Below the pieces are notes generated by a model. It had not been told where the DNA came from. It was given only the letters and a program-made list of their open reading frames with translations, and did no database searches. A stretch of DNA of 64,000 bases from Chrysophaeum taylorii. Its lineage: Eukaryota > Sar > Pelagophyceae > Pelagomonadales > Pelagomonadaceae. The stretch lies in NCBI GenBank assembly GCA_029834535.1, contig JAQMWT010000060.1, forward strand, positions 62,001 through 126,000, written 5' to 3'. Made by a program: the position numbers and the translations under genes. Below are positions 1 through 9,200 of this stretch, piece by piece; positions within the stretch are counted from its first letter, which is position 1; every line of letters begins with the position of its first letter.

Positions 1-1813
1 GGCCGCCGTGCGCGGGGGAGAGGATGTCGAGGTCGGCCTCGAGGGCCCGGTCGAGGTCTTGAAGGAGGTCGGCGAGCGTGCGGTTTCTCGGCGCCGCCGA
101 CGAGGCGGACACCGTGGCGATCGCCGCCGATATCGCCGCCGTCTGGCCGACTTCCACGAGCTGCTCGAGGGCCGAGAGGTCGACGTCGTTGTTGTCGCCG
201 TACTGGAAGGTTTTCATAGTCCTCGTCGCGCATCGACCGCGCGGCGTTAACGATTGGAGGTCGGGGGCGCGCGGGGCGAAGAAGCGTCGCGGAGCGGGGG
301 GCGGCGAATGGTCGTGGGCGAGGTCCTTGGCTTTCTGCGTCGCGTCGCGAGGAAGGTACGCGTCCATGACGACGACCGCGTCGGCCACGGCGAAGTAATC
401 GCCCGTGCCGCCGACGACGAGGATCGACGACACGCCGCGCGCGTCGGCGAGCGCCCTCACGCGGTCGACGAAGGGCGTGATGGGTTCCCGGTCGTCGGCG
501 ACGAGACGCCGCATGCGTTCGTCCCTAATCATAAAATTTGTGGCGCACGTGTCCTCGTCGAAGAGGAGAGTAGTCGCGCCGACTTCGAGCGCTTCGGCGA
601 TCGCGGCCGCTTGCGAGGTCGATCCCGAGGCGTCGTTCGTCGAGAAGGCGCTCGTCTGGACCCCGTTGGGGAGGTTGGCCAAAAAGGCGCCGACGTCGAC
701 GGCATTCGCGAACCTGCCGTCCTCGGCTCGAATCTTGGTCGCGTCTTTTCGCGCCACCGCGAGCTCCCGGCCGTCCCCCGGAATCTTGTCGTAACACCCG
801 ACCTGCAGCGCCTGGAGGAGGGTCGACTTGCCGTGGAACCCCCCCCCGCAAATCAGGGAGACTCCCGCGGGCAGCCCGAGCCCCGAGACGAGCGAGCCGT
901 CGCGTTGCTCGAGAGCGACGCGCAGCTTCCCGCACTCCGAGCTGTCGAATTTCCGAGCGCCCTCGCGCATCGGCCGGTCGTCGGCGCCCGAGGCGCGCGG
1001 GAGGATGGCCCCGTCGCCCACGAAGGCGCACAGCCCCTTCGCATCGAGCTGCCGCCGGAGGTGCTGCTGTTCCAGGACAGAATCGACGTGCGCGAGAATG
1101 CCGGGTCCGTCGCGCAGCGCGGTTTTCGCGATTCTAGGAAGCCGCGCGCACACGACGTCTGCCGCCCATCGCCCCTCGATCGACCGTCCGCGCGCGGGCA
1201 GCGCGACGGTGAACCGGGCCTCGATCGCCCCCCTGGAAGACACGCGCGTCGAGGTCCGAGACAGGACGAACTGAGACGCTACCGCGATGCGGATCTCGCC
1301 TCCCTTCTTCCCGCCCCACCCTCCCGTCTCCGTCCGGACGTCGTCCCCGCTCCTGCGCGCCGTCTCGAAGAACCGCCGGGCGAGCCAGTCGGCCGCGGCG
1401 ACGCGCGCCTCGGCCGTCGCGAACGTGTCTCCGGGCAACGACGCCCTTCCCTCGGGCACCACGACCCGGCACCGCGACGGCGCCGCGAACGCGTCTCGTT
1501 GCACGCGGTCGACGACCAACAACAAGTCCTCGAAATACCACGCGCTGCGCTCGATCTCGCGGTACGCACCGTACCCGGCGCCCTCCATCCGCGACAACCG
1601 CCGTTCCAGCTCCGATACATCCCCAGACGGGGCGTACGGCGCGCACGCCGACCCGTCCCGCCGAAACGCTCGACCCTCCGCCGCCATAGTCTCGGCCTCC
1701 CGCCTCTCCCTCTCCCTCTCCCTCTCGGGGGGTGCTGCTGCTGCTGCCCCCCGGCCCCGCCCGCCGTACTTGGCCTTGTAGTACGCGCCGCGACCAGAAG
1801 AAGAAGAAGACAT
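1..1813 (-). CDS. Predicted ATPase of the ABC class (COG3044-like), 3' end outside window
   Basis: The open frame reads from an ATG at 1813 to the window edge, about 604 codons, without a stop. It starts with a short Ser run and a Gly/Arg-rich stretch. The body has a Walker-A-like loop GGGFHGKST (about 840-870 on the complement), then FSTNDASGSTSQAA, LLFDEDTCATNFMIRDE (Walker-B region) and ILVVGGTGDYF. These signatures are those of the COG3044 'predicted ATPase of the ABC class', common in bacteria and scattered in eukaryotic algae and fungi. The role is unknown; the family is soluble and not a transporter. The visible C-terminal part (MKTFQYGDNND onward) also fits the family. The frame on the opposite strand here is a shadow. 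Family assignment is from recalled motifs; the frame was read by hand. Confidence 0.85.
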   Translation of the reverse strand, partial: MSSSSSGRGAYYKAKYGGRGRGAAAAAPPERERERERREAETMAAEGRAFRRDGSACAPYAPSGDVSELERRLSRMEGAGYGAYREIERSAWYFEDLLLVVDRVQRDAFAAPSRCRVVVPEGRASLPGDTFATAEARVAAADWLARRFFETARRSGDDVRTETGGWGGKKGGEIRIAVASQFVLSRTSTRVSSRGAIEARFTVALPARGRSIEGRWAADVVCARLPRIAKTALRDGPGILAHVDSVLEQQHLRRQLDAKGLCAFVGDGAILPRASGADDRPMREGARKFDSSECGKLRVALEQRDGSLVSGLGLPAGVSLICGGGFHGKSTLLQALQVGCYDKIPGDGRELAVARKDATKIRAEDGRFANAVDVGAFLANLPNGVQTSAFSTNDASGSTSQAAAIAEALEVGATTLLFDEDTCATNFMIRDERMRRLVADDREPITPFVDRVRALADARGVSSILVVGGTGDYFAVADAVVVMDAYLPRDATQKAKDLAHDHSPPPAPRRFFAPRAPDLQSLTPRGRCATRTMKTFQYGDNNDVDLSALEQLVEVGQTAAISAAIATVSASSAAPRNRTLADLLQDLDRALEADLDILSPAHGG

Positions 1814-2260
1814 GCTCGGCGACGCCGTGAACCACAAATAAAATAAAACAAACGTACCCCCCCCGAACATGACCATTTCCTTCCTAACGGAATTAATTAA
1901 TTGAAACCTCTCGGAGGCGCTCGATTTCATATGCCTGCCTTTGAGGCGACCCCGACTCGGAGTGCCATTCGCTTCGCGTTGCGATTTACAGCAGCAGCGT
2001 GGCGGTCCTTGAGGCGGTAAAGCTATTTATTGGGGGTCTGTCTGACACGCGCAACACTCCTTCCTTCGTTCCGCCGCGTCGGCAGCCACCGCCTTGGCAT
2101 CTTCCTTCACCAACGACTCCAGTCTATCGCGAATTGCTGCAGTTTCGCCACGTCGCGCGGCTGCATTTCCCTCGTGGCATCAGGAGTCGCTCCTCCCGAC
2201 GTGCGGCATCCCGGACCGCGTGCTTCCTCTTGGCAGCCGACGACGACGACGACGACGTCG
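1814..2260. other. Intergenic, no gene seen
   Basis: Spacer between the start of the ABC-class ATPase and the end of the CAP-domain gene, both on the minus strand. It is AT-richer than its neighbours near 1850-1930. A short GAC repeat lies at about 2240-2260. It should hold the ATPase promoter; no convincing TATA or other motif was found. Confidence 0.5.
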
Positions 2261-3283
2261 TCAAGCAGCTTGGTCCTCGTCCGTGACGTCGACGGTGGTG
2301 ACGGCTCCCGACTTTTCACGAATTTCAACTTTGGTAGTGGTGGTAGAAGAGTAGTCGATGATAACCTTTGCGCCGGCCTTGATGTGCTTCATGAGGTCAT
2401 TCGGTAGGGGTTCGGGGAGAGCGAGGAGAACTTCGAGGAAAGCTTCGTCCCGGACGGGAAGCTTCCCCTCGTACTCGAACTTGCCCGGCTTGAGGTGAGG
2501 CCGAAAGGTCTGGGCAAGAACGAGGTTGTTGTCCTTCTCGCCGCATCGCGTGAGCCTAGCGTCGAAGATACGGTTTCGCGCGAGGCGCATCTTGTCGCCG
2601 TCGCATATCAGCAAATCCAACATCGCTTCGTCGGGCAAACCGTCCGCTCGAAGGTCGACCCTGAGCCCCTCGATCTTCCCCGAATCTTTGCCTCCGGCAG
2701 CCTCGTCGAGACCCTCGACGCGCTTCAACGGACCGCGAGGCTTCTGCGTATAGAGCCATTTTACGACTCGAGAATACCCTTCTATCCCTTCATTCGTAGA
2801 CCGCGGCCCGCTTCGCGCGTGGAAGGTTAAACCATCGTAAAATGGCCGGAACTGCTCGAGTTTCCGCGCGTACGCCGGCGGATCTGTCCGTGCGGCATTG
2901 AGTTCCTCGACCAACGATAAACGACCCGGAGGAAGAGCCGGCGGTTTCGAGTATACTTCCGGTACGACCACCTCGGGTTTCGCGATTTCGGGACCTTCGT
3001 ATGGCAAAGCGGCCTCCATTTTTGCGCCGTAGGCCGTGTAAGCCCTGTCATCTACGGCTGACCCCTGAGCGCCGGAAGCCACCGTCGAGACGTGCGTCCC
3101 AGCGCGAAATCCAACGACATTATTACAACCACCAGGAGGAGAATCTTCCTTCACCTCGGACGTCTTCCAGGTCGTCGCACCCTTCTGCCCGCGCAGCGCC
3201 GCCAAGTTTTTTGCCGACGCTACATCTTCCTCATCGCTGCTGTCCTCGGCTTGGAGCTTGGCGAAATCGCTCCTCAGACCCAT
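2261..3283 (-). CDS. CAP/SCP-domain-like protein, N-terminal Met-Gly
   Basis: The frame extends further upstream, but the upstream part is AT-rich and low-complexity. I chose the ATG at 3283, giving about 340 residues beginning MGLRSDFAKL, followed by an acidic stretch. Residues 130-150 hold LVEELNAARTDPPAYARKLE, the typical first helix of CAP (SCP/PR-1) domains in algae and plants (E-x-N-x-x-R-x-x-P). The middle has short charged helices. The C-terminus (KVIIDYSS then a Thr run) could be a beta-sandwich strand. No signal peptide is evident, unlike secreted PR-1 proteins; the MG start could be N-myristoylated (inference). The gene is divergent from the Cbf5 gene, with a 785-bp spacer. Function unknown. 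Confidence 0.6.
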   Translation of the reverse strand: MGLRSDFAKLQAEDSSDEEDVASAKNLAALRGQKGATTWKTSEVKEDSPPGGCNNVVGFRAGTHVSTVASGAQGSAVDDRAYTAYGAKMEAALPYEGPEIAKPEVVVPEVYSKPPALPPGRLSLVEELNAARTDPPAYARKLEQFRPFYDGLTFHARSGPRSTNEGIEGYSRVVKWLYTQKPRGPLKRVEGLDEAAGGKDSGKIEGLRVDLRADGLPDEAMLDLLICDGDKMRLARNRIFDARLTRCGEKDNNLVLAQTFRPHLKPGKFEYEGKLPVRDEAFLEVLLALPEPLPNDLMKHIKAGAKVIIDYSSTTTTKVEIREKSGAVTTVDVTDEDQAA

Positions 3284-4068
3284 ACCGCGATCCGGGGGAT
3301 CTTCTTCGAATTTATTATTTTTTTTCCAGTACAGTACGCATACATATGCTTTTTTATTATTATTGTGGATGGTGTGCATACATACTACTACTACATAACC
3401 TCTTGCACGTTCCTTCCTCTCGGAAAAAAAAATCGTGGTGGTCTCGTTGAACAACAACAAGTTCAATAATATACTCACAACGACCTACTACCTGGCACTC
3501 CCTCGCCCAAACCGAGGTGACGACTACTGGCGACAACCAAATAGCGACTCGTCCGCAATCCCCCTTGCTACCTACCCCCCCCCGTCTCATCGCCAATGGA
3601 AAAAAACCTAATCCCACGCGCCATGGCGCTGCGGGATTAGAGGCCTTCGCCCCATCCAATCTCGCTCAAGATTTGAGTACCAATAATATAGATTTTTGGC
3701 TCTAGGTCTCAGGGCCTGGGAGTTAGTTGCACACCGTAGTAGTATGTATTAAAGTTGCTGCGCAATTTCACGGTCTTTCTTTCTTTCTTCTTCGAGTGGT
3801 TGGCCCACCGCATGCGCGACGGCGTTGGTATGTTATGCCCGCCCGAATCTGTCTGCCGAGTGAAGCTTTGAGACTGGAGTGTTGCCCCTCGTGGAGTGGT
3901 GTTTGCGCGATGAGGAAACGTATGTGGTTCGGAAGTGAAGAGTGGCGTCGACGAGGCTCGTCGAAACACTTCTACCCCCCCCCTTTTTACTGCGTTATAG
4001 AGGGTAAGAACAACAACAACAACAACAGATCACGTCGTCGTCGTAATAAGAGGATCGTGTCGTCGGCG
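3284..4068. other. Divergent intergenic region with repeat tail and AAC microsatellite
   Basis: This is the shared upstream region of the CAP-domain gene (minus) and Cbf5 (plus). Positions 3570-3660 (cgtctcat, then cccacgcgccatggcgctg and gggattag) resemble the 3' part of the dispersed repeat found near 32.9-33.05 kb. An AAC repeat lies at 4009-4026, just upstream of Cbf5. A longer in-frame extension of Cbf5 to 3727 exists, but it runs through this low-complexity DNA and is judged non-coding. Confidence 0.5.
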
Positions 4069-5346
4069 ATGGACGCGTCTGAGGAGACGAAGAAGAAGAA
4101 GAAGAAGAAGAAGACCAAGGAGGAGAAGGCGAGCAAGAAGCGCAAAGTTGCGGAGGAGGAGGAGGAGGAGGAGTTGAAGATCGAGCCGTCGACGGTTACT
4201 CCAAAGCTCGACACGTCACAGTGGCCTTTGTTACTGAAGAACTACGACGAGCTGCACGTACGCACCGCTCACTACACGCCAATCCCCGAGGCCGGGTGCT
4301 CGCCGTTGAAACGGCCTCTCGCGACGTACCTCAAGTACGGCGTGATCAATCTCGACAAGCCGGCGAATCCGTCTAGCCACGAGGTGGTCGCGTGGATAAA
4401 GAGAATCCTTCGCGTCGAAAAGACAGGGCACAGCGGGACGCTCGACCCAAAGGTGACCGGGTGTTTGATCGTGTGCGTGGACCGCGCGACGCGGCTGGTC
4501 AAGGCCCAGCAGTCGGCGGGCAAGGAATACGTCGGTATCTTGCGGCTCCACGCGTTCGCGCCGGAAAAGAAGATACGGAGGGCGGTGGAGATGCTGCAGG
4601 GGGCCTTGTTCCAGCGACCGCCGCTGATTTCGGCGGTGAAGCGCCAGCTCCGGATCCGGACGATCTACGAGTCGAAGCTCTTGGAGGTGGACGAAAAACG
4701 CCATCTCGCGGTTTTCTGGGTAAGCTGCGAGGCGGGCACTTACATCCGAACGCTCTGCGTCCATCTCGGGCTTCTGATTGGGGTGGGGGGGCACATGCAG
4801 GAACTCCGACGCGTCCGGAGCGGCGCGATGGACGAGAACGCGCACCTCGTGACGATGCACGACGTCCTCGACGCGCAGTACCACCTCGACGCGACCAGAG
4901 ACGAAGCTTACCTCCGCCGAGTCGTCAAGCCCCTCGAGATTCTTCTTACGGGCTACAAGCGAATCGTTGTGAAGGACTCGGCCGTCAACGCGCTCTGCTA
5001 CGGAGCCAAGTTGATGATCCCGGGCCTCCTGCGCTTCGCCGCGGACGTCCACGTCAACGACGACGTCGTCCTCATGACCACCAAGGGCGAGGCCATCGCC
5101 ATCGGGGTGGCGCTCATGCCCACCTCCGTGATGGCCGACTGCGACCACGGCGCGGTCGCCCGCGTCAAGCGTGTCATCATGGAGCGCGATACCTACCCGC
5201 GGAAGTGGGGCTTGGGGCCCATGGCCCAGAAGAAGAAGGCCCTCGTCGCGGCGGGCGAGCTCACCAAGAACGCTCAATACCCCACACCCCTCGACAGCAG
5301 CAACAACAACGGCACTACTACTCCTGCAGCTGGTGATGGCAAATAA
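4069..5346 (+). CDS. CBF5: H/ACA snoRNP pseudouridine synthase Cbf5/dyskerin
   Basis: Catalytic subunit of H/ACA small nucleolar RNPs, which isomerises uridine to pseudouridine in rRNA and snRNA; nucleolar. The 425-residue protein starts at ATG 4069 with a Lys-rich N-terminal tail (nucleolar-type). A dyskerin-like N-terminal segment (about 50-85) and the TruB catalytic domain follow. [14 protein letters not shown] contains the catalytic Asp (D126), and [23 protein letters not shown] and [12 protein letters not shown] are family hallmarks. A C-terminal PUA domain begins around residue 300 ([16 protein letters not shown] to AIAIGVALM). Length is slightly short because the KKE-rich C-terminal tail is brief. 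The stop codon overlaps the start of the next gene by 11 bp on the same strand. Confidence 0.97.
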   Translation: MDASEETKKKKKKKKTKEEKASKKRKVAEEEEEEELKIEPSTVTPKLDTSQWPLLLKNYDELHVRTAHYTPIPEAGCSPLKRPLATYLKYGVINLDKPANPSSHEVVAWIKRILRVEKTGHSGTLDPKVTGCLIVCVDRATRLVKAQQSAGKEYVGILRLHAFAPEKKIRRAVEMLQGALFQRPPLISAVKRQLRIRTIYESKLLEVDEKRHLAVFWVSCEAGTYIRTLCVHLGLLIGVGGHMQELRRVRSGAMDENAHLVTMHDVLDAQYHLDATRDEAYLRRVVKPLEILLTGYKRIVVKDSAVNALCYGAKLMIPGLLRFAADVHVNDDVVLMTTKGEAIAIGVALMPTSVMADCDHGAVARVKRVIMERDTYPRKWGLGPMAQKKKALVAAGELTKNAQYPTPLDSSNNNGTTTPAAGDGK

Positions 5347-6190
5347 TAAAAATGTACTCATAAAACTCGCAGATGTCATTGCCTCGCGCGAAGCGTTTGT
5401 GGGCGCGTTGGGCGGGATCTACGAGTCGTCGCCCTGGGTCGCAGAGAGGGCCTACGGCACCGGTGCCGTGGAGTCGGTGACCACCCTCGCAGCAACGATG
5501 CGGCGCGTCGTGGATGCTGCAACGGACGGGGAGAAACTCGCCCTTTTAAACGCCCACCCCGACCTCGCGACGAAGGCTGCGACCGCCGAATCGCGGGCCG
5601 AGCAGCGCAGCGCCGGCCTCGATGCTCTCACCCCAGCGGAGATGGCGCGGTTTGAATTTCTCAACGACTCTTACAAGTCTCGGTTTGGTTTTCCGTTCGT
5701 CCTCGCGGTTCGCAACGCAACGAAACGCGCCATCCTCGGCGCCTTCGAACGACGCGTCAACAGCGACCCCGACCTCGAGAAGGCCGAATGCCTCGCGCAA
5801 GTCCATAAAATCGCATGGATGCGCTTGCTGTCGACCGTCGCGCCCGCGCCTACCGGTCTTCTCACGTGCCACGTCCTCGACGCGGCCAACGGTACCCCCG
5901 CGGCCGGGATGGCCGTAACCTTGATAACCCCCGACGGAGCCACCCTCGACTTTGTCACCAATGACGACGGCCGCCTCGGTCGGGCCCTCGAGGGCGCCGA
6001 CTTCGAGTGGGGCAGGTACGAGTGGCGCTTCCATGTTGGCGAGTACTTTACTGCGCGAGGCGGGGTCCTCCCGGCGACCCCCTTCCTCGATGTCGTCCCC
6101 ATCGTTTTTGGGGTCGACAACCCCGAGGCTCACTACCACGTCCCCCTCCTTTGCTCCCCCTGGACTTTCTCGACATACCGCGGCAGCTGA
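5336..6190 (+). CDS. Bifunctional allantoin synthase (OHCU decarboxylase-HIU hydrolase fusion)
   Basis: This enzyme carries out the last two steps from urate to (S)-allantoin: hydrolysis of 5-hydroxyisourate and decarboxylation of OHCU. The 284-residue frame starts at ATG 5336, inside the end of Cbf5. Residues 1-165 are the OHCU decarboxylase domain, with LLNAHPDLA (catalytic His about H74) and FPFVLAVRN. Residues from about 168 are the transthyretin-like HIU hydrolase, with [14 protein letters not shown] and [12 protein letters not shown], ending in the signature YRGS tetrapeptide. The domain order matches the plant-type fusion. No obvious C-terminal PTS1 is present; plant homologues use an internal PTS2-like signal. 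The 11-bp overlap with Cbf5 raises the question of a shared transcript. An alternative upstream in-frame Met at 5171 lies wholly within Cbf5 and is unlikely. Confidence 0.95.
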   Translation: MANNKNVLIKLADVIASREAFVGALGGIYESSPWVAERAYGTGAVESVTTLAATMRRVVDAATDGEKLALLNAHPDLATKAATAESRAEQRSAGLDALTPAEMARFEFLNDSYKSRFGFPFVLAVRNATKRAILGAFERRVNSDPDLEKAECLAQVHKIAWMRLLSTVAPAPTGLLTCHVLDAANGTPAAGMAVTLITPDGATLDFVTNDDGRLGRALEGADFEWGRYEWRFHVGEYFTARGGVLPATPFLDVVPIVFGVDNPEAHYHVPLLCSPWTFSTYRGS

Positions 6191-7213
6191 AGAAGAAGAA
6201 GAAGAAGAAGAAGATGAAGAAGGACCTCCTACCCGCTATTATACCGTATAACTTCTTCTACTGCGCACGATGTGGGGCTTAGAGACGAATAATTCCACCA
6301 CCGCCCTGCGGCGCGGAGAATCAGAGTCTCCGGGCGTTCGGACGCGTTTGTGATGTGATTGCGGAGTGCCTTGTCGAGCGAGCGAGCGAGCGAGCGAGAC
6401 CCCAGCACGACGATCGCCTCGTTTTTGGAGACCGCGGACATTCATTTTCGCTGTCAACTTGGTCGTCATTCTTCTTTCTCCACCCCTCGCAAAAATACCC
6501 GAACCATAACGGCGGCTACCTGCACTCTTCCTCTAATTTACTGGTAGGGTAAAGTAAAAGTCTTTACTCTCAGGTGTTGTGTGGCGCAAGAAGGGACAAC
6601 TTTAAAAAAGGGCCGGCCACAAGGTTATCGAGGGTAAAGTAAAAGTTTTAAAGTTGACGGACGTCCACTCTTTTTCTTTGGATGCGCCGACGACATTCGC
6701 AAGCCGTCGCATGTCGCCTCCTCTTCCGGCGAGTCCGCGTCGTCGTCCTCGTGGGTTTTTTATTCGGCGGGGATCACGCGTGGTCTCGTCGGCGACCTTG
6801 CCACTATTTGCCTCGGGCCCACGCCATGAACTCGAGGTTGATGCCAAAGAGGACGACCATCTCGCATTCTGCGTCGCCAAGCCGCAAGCAGCGAGTTACC
6901 CTCGGTGCCAGCCGAGATGATTTGATCGCAGAAGCTCTCGGCAGGAAGCGTGCCGATGGAGCCGCGTGAAGAGATCTGGCGAGGTTGGGGATGAAGCATT
7001 ATAGTTGGCGTCTCGATTTTTTCTACTAGAAGCCCACTTTGCCACAAGGGTATAGTAGTAAAACCCTTTACTCTAGGCGCGCGAAGAGGGGTAAAGCAGG
7101 AAAAGGTAAAGTCAAGCAGATTTCGTTTTTTTTTTCGAATTTCTCTTTATTTGGAGAGAAAAAGTGCAACTCTGACTAAGAACATTCTTCTGCTGACAAG
7201 TCCGAGTGGTGAC
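6191..7213. other. Intergenic with TAAAGTAAAAG-type repeats; possible decayed exon
   Basis: There is no convincing full gene here. A GAAGAA run lies at 6188-6214 and a GCGA run at 6378-6398. Several copies of a GGTAAAG-type motif are listed separately. On the minus strand about 6800-6960 reads open in one frame and ends with VVLFGINLEFMAWARGK then a stop. This looks protein-like, but I recognise no family and see no start, so I do not call a gene. Confidence 0.4.
6546..7112. repeat. Dispersed short repeats related to GGTAAAGTAAAAG
   Basis: Near-identical short motifs occur at about 6548 (gggtaaagtaaaagtcttta), 6632 (gggtaaagtaaaagttttaa), 7048-7075 (a diverged copy with tttactct) and 7088-7113 (two GGTAAAG copies). 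The first and third are followed by a TTTACTCT inverse, so each can form a small stem. They flank the spacer between allantoin synthase and ascorbate peroxidase. Nature unknown. Confidence 0.5.
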
Positions 7214-8038
7214 ATGGGCAACATCATGAGCTACGAGAAGCCGAGCTACGAGAACCTCGTCGCCGACCTGAAGAAGCTCGTCGAAACGAAGAATTGTGGA
7301 CCCATACTGATCAGGCTCAGCTGGCACGACGCGGGGGTGTACAGCACTGGAAAGTTGACCGGAGGGTGCCCGAACGCGGCGATGCGGTTCACCGACGGCG
7401 GCGAGGCGAAATTCGCCGCGAACGCGGGGCTTCCCACGGTCGCCCTGGGCCTCCTCAATCCCATCACTGACAAGTACGAAGGGTTCATCGGCCACGCCGA
7501 CCTCTGGGCGCTGGCGGCGAACGTAGCTATAGAGGTTATGGGCGGGCCGAAGATACCGACGCGTTTTGGGCGCCAAGACGCCAAATCGAGCGCCGACGGC
7601 GTCGATTCCTTCGTCGGCCGGTTGCCTGATGGCGACAAGGGCGGCGATCACCTCCAGCAAATCTTTTACCCTAAGGGATTCGACGACAAAGATATCGTCG
7701 CCTTGAGCGGCGCGCACACCGTGGGGAGCAATCACCTCGACCGCTCGGGTTTCGACGGGCCCTGGACCGAGGAACCCCTCAAGTTCGACAACACATACTT
7801 TGTCGAGATGCTCAAGAAGGAATACAAGCCGGAGACGACCTCCAAGGGCGCGAGCCAATTCCGTAACTCGGACACCAACACGGTGATGCTCGCCTCGGAC
7901 CTCGCCCTCCTCGAGCCGCCTTATCGCCAGTACGTCGAAAAGTACGCCGCCGATCAGGACGCCTTTTTCACGGACTACACGGCCGCCTGGGTTAAGCTTC
8001 AGGAGCTTGGCTGCTCGGGCCTCCGCGACACCCTCTAA
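7214..8038 (+). CDS. APX: Ascorbate peroxidase (class I haem peroxidase)
   Basis: Reduces hydrogen peroxide using ascorbate. I chose the ATG at 7214 (MGNIMSYEK), giving 274 residues, close to the 250-290 of soluble APX; an upstream in-frame ATG at 7151 would add 21 residues without homology. Distal haem-pocket residues R34, W37 and H38 lie in ILIRLSWHDAG, and the proximal His is H168 in ALSGAHTVG. FDGPWT and KFDNTYF follow as in the family. There is no transmembrane tail and no clear transit peptide, so it is probably cytosolic. The 3' flank carries a GTC microsatellite (8046-8070) and ATTGATTG repeats. Confidence 0.96.
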   Translation: MGNIMSYEKPSYENLVADLKKLVETKNCGPILIRLSWHDAGVYSTGKLTGGCPNAAMRFTDGGEAKFAANAGLPTVALGLLNPITDKYEGFIGHADLWALAANVAIEVMGGPKIPTRFGRQDAKSSADGVDSFVGRLPDGDKGGDHLQQIFYPKGFDDKDIVALSGAHTVGSNHLDRSGFDGPWTEEPLKFDNTYFVEMLKKEYKPETTSKGASQFRNSDTNTVMLASDLALLEPPYRQYVEKYAADQDAFFTDYTAAWVKLQELGCSGLRDTL

Positions 8039-8240
8039 CGTATCGTCGTCGTCGTCGTCGTCGTCGTCGCGAGCAACCAATCTCCCCGCGATTGATTGAT
8101 TGATTTGATTGGTTCCTGATGGACGTCGGTCCACGCTATGCTTTGATACATCCATTCCTCCTCCTGGAAAAGAAAAAAAAACCTCGTCATCCCACACACG
8201 GCGACGGTCGTATTTTTTAGAGGTAGTATATGAAGAGAGG

Positions 8241-9146
8241 TTATCGCCGCGCGGTGTGGTAGAGGTCGCGGGCGCGGTACATGGCGCTGTACGAGTGCGC
8301 GGTGCCGCCGCGCACATCGTCGTGGAGGGCCTTGTCCTCCACAAAGAGGAGTGGATTATCTCTGACGGTTTTGTTGAGTCGAAGGAACGGGGTGGTTATG
8401 GTCTCGGTGCGGGCCACTTGGTCGCAGACGATGGCGACGCGGCCCTTGTCGAGTCCCGGGCGCACCGCGGCGCCGATCGCCCTCGGCCCGGTAATCGCCA
8501 GCACGCGGACATCGTAGGAGCGTCGTTGGACGTTGGCGATCGCCAGTCTCAAGGTCTCGGCGAGGTCGGGGCTTCGCGGGGCTGCCATCAAGAACCCCTG
8601 CCAGAGCGGAAGCGGTTCCGCGTCGCGCCGAGTCAGGTACCGGTCGGCGCACGTCATCAACGAAGCATCGTCGTGCGAGGAGAGTGCATTGGCATAAAAA
8701 GCACCAAAGTCCGCCGTCAGTTTCATCTTGGCATCGACGTAGATCCCGCCGCACGCCCACAAGATCGCGTATCGCCAGAGGTCTGCTCGGAGCGCCCAGT
8801 TGCGGAGCGACTCGAAGGCGTCGTACGCGCCCGTCACGTTGTTGGTCTTCGCCAACTCCGCATCCAAGTGCTTCATCGACGTCCGCATCGCACCGTCGCT
8901 GAAGAAGGAGAAACCAAAGTCGGCGGGCCACGACCCGTTCGCATCCGTGAGCATTCGGAGCCGGCTGTCGACCTTTCCCGTGTAGAAGACGTGCCGCGGG
9001 ATGCGCTCGCGCGACGACTCTGGGCACCGCCCAAGGGGGGGGCTCGCTCGATCATGCCGCGGCCGCACCATCACGACGACGACCACCACCACAACGAGAG
9101 CGCCGCCGCAGAGGGCTGGCCGGCGCACGAGGGTTTTCTTCGTCAT
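8241..9146 (-). CDS. GT32-like glycosyltransferase, type II membrane protein
   Basis: 301 residues. A short basic N-terminus is followed by one hydrophobic anchor (about residues 12-27, mostly Val), as in Golgi type II glycosyltransferases. IPRHVFYTGK starts the catalytic domain. ALRADLWRYAILWACGGIY followed by VDAK is the sugar-nucleotide site of GT32/OCH1-like enzymes. The usual DxD is here D-A-K, a variant that needs attention when judging activity. The C-terminal TGPRAIGAAV is also typical. Likely role: transfer of a sugar to glycoprotein or glycolipid in the Golgi; donor and acceptor unknown. The gene is convergent with ascorbate peroxidase and divergent from the next gene, with 54 bp between start codons. 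Confidence 0.85.
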   Translation of the reverse strand: MTKKTLVRRPALCGGALVVVVVVVVMVRPRHDRASPPLGRCPESSRERIPRHVFYTGKVDSRLRMLTDANGSWPADFGFSFFSDGAMRTSMKHLDAELAKTNNVTGAYDAFESLRNWALRADLWRYAILWACGGIYVDAKMKLTADFGAFYANALSSHDDASLMTCADRYLTRRDAEPLPLWQGFLMAAPRSPDLAETLRLAIANVQRRSYDVRVLAITGPRAIGAAVRPGLDKGRVAIVCDQVARTETITTPFLRLNKTVRDNPLLFVEDKALHDDVRGGTAHSYSAMYRARDLYHTARR

Positions 9147-9200
9147 AAGACTTTTCTTCTTTTTTTCACAACGCCCGAATAATCAATCAATCAATCTAGG

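Noticed and set aside
254-1846. Long plus-strand open frame of 530 codons
   Set aside because: Arg/Pro-rich text with no domain; the minus strand here encodes the ABC-class ATPase with clear motifs.
3727-4068. N-terminal extension of Cbf5
   Set aside because: Low-complexity, with none of the dyskerin N-terminal features; the Lys-rich start at 4069 fits the family.
4231-5379. Minus-strand open frame of 382 codons
   Set aside because: Antisense of Cbf5 with no recognisable domain.
7112-8344. Minus-strand open frame of 410 codons
   Set aside because: Antisense of ascorbate peroxidase with low-complexity flanks.
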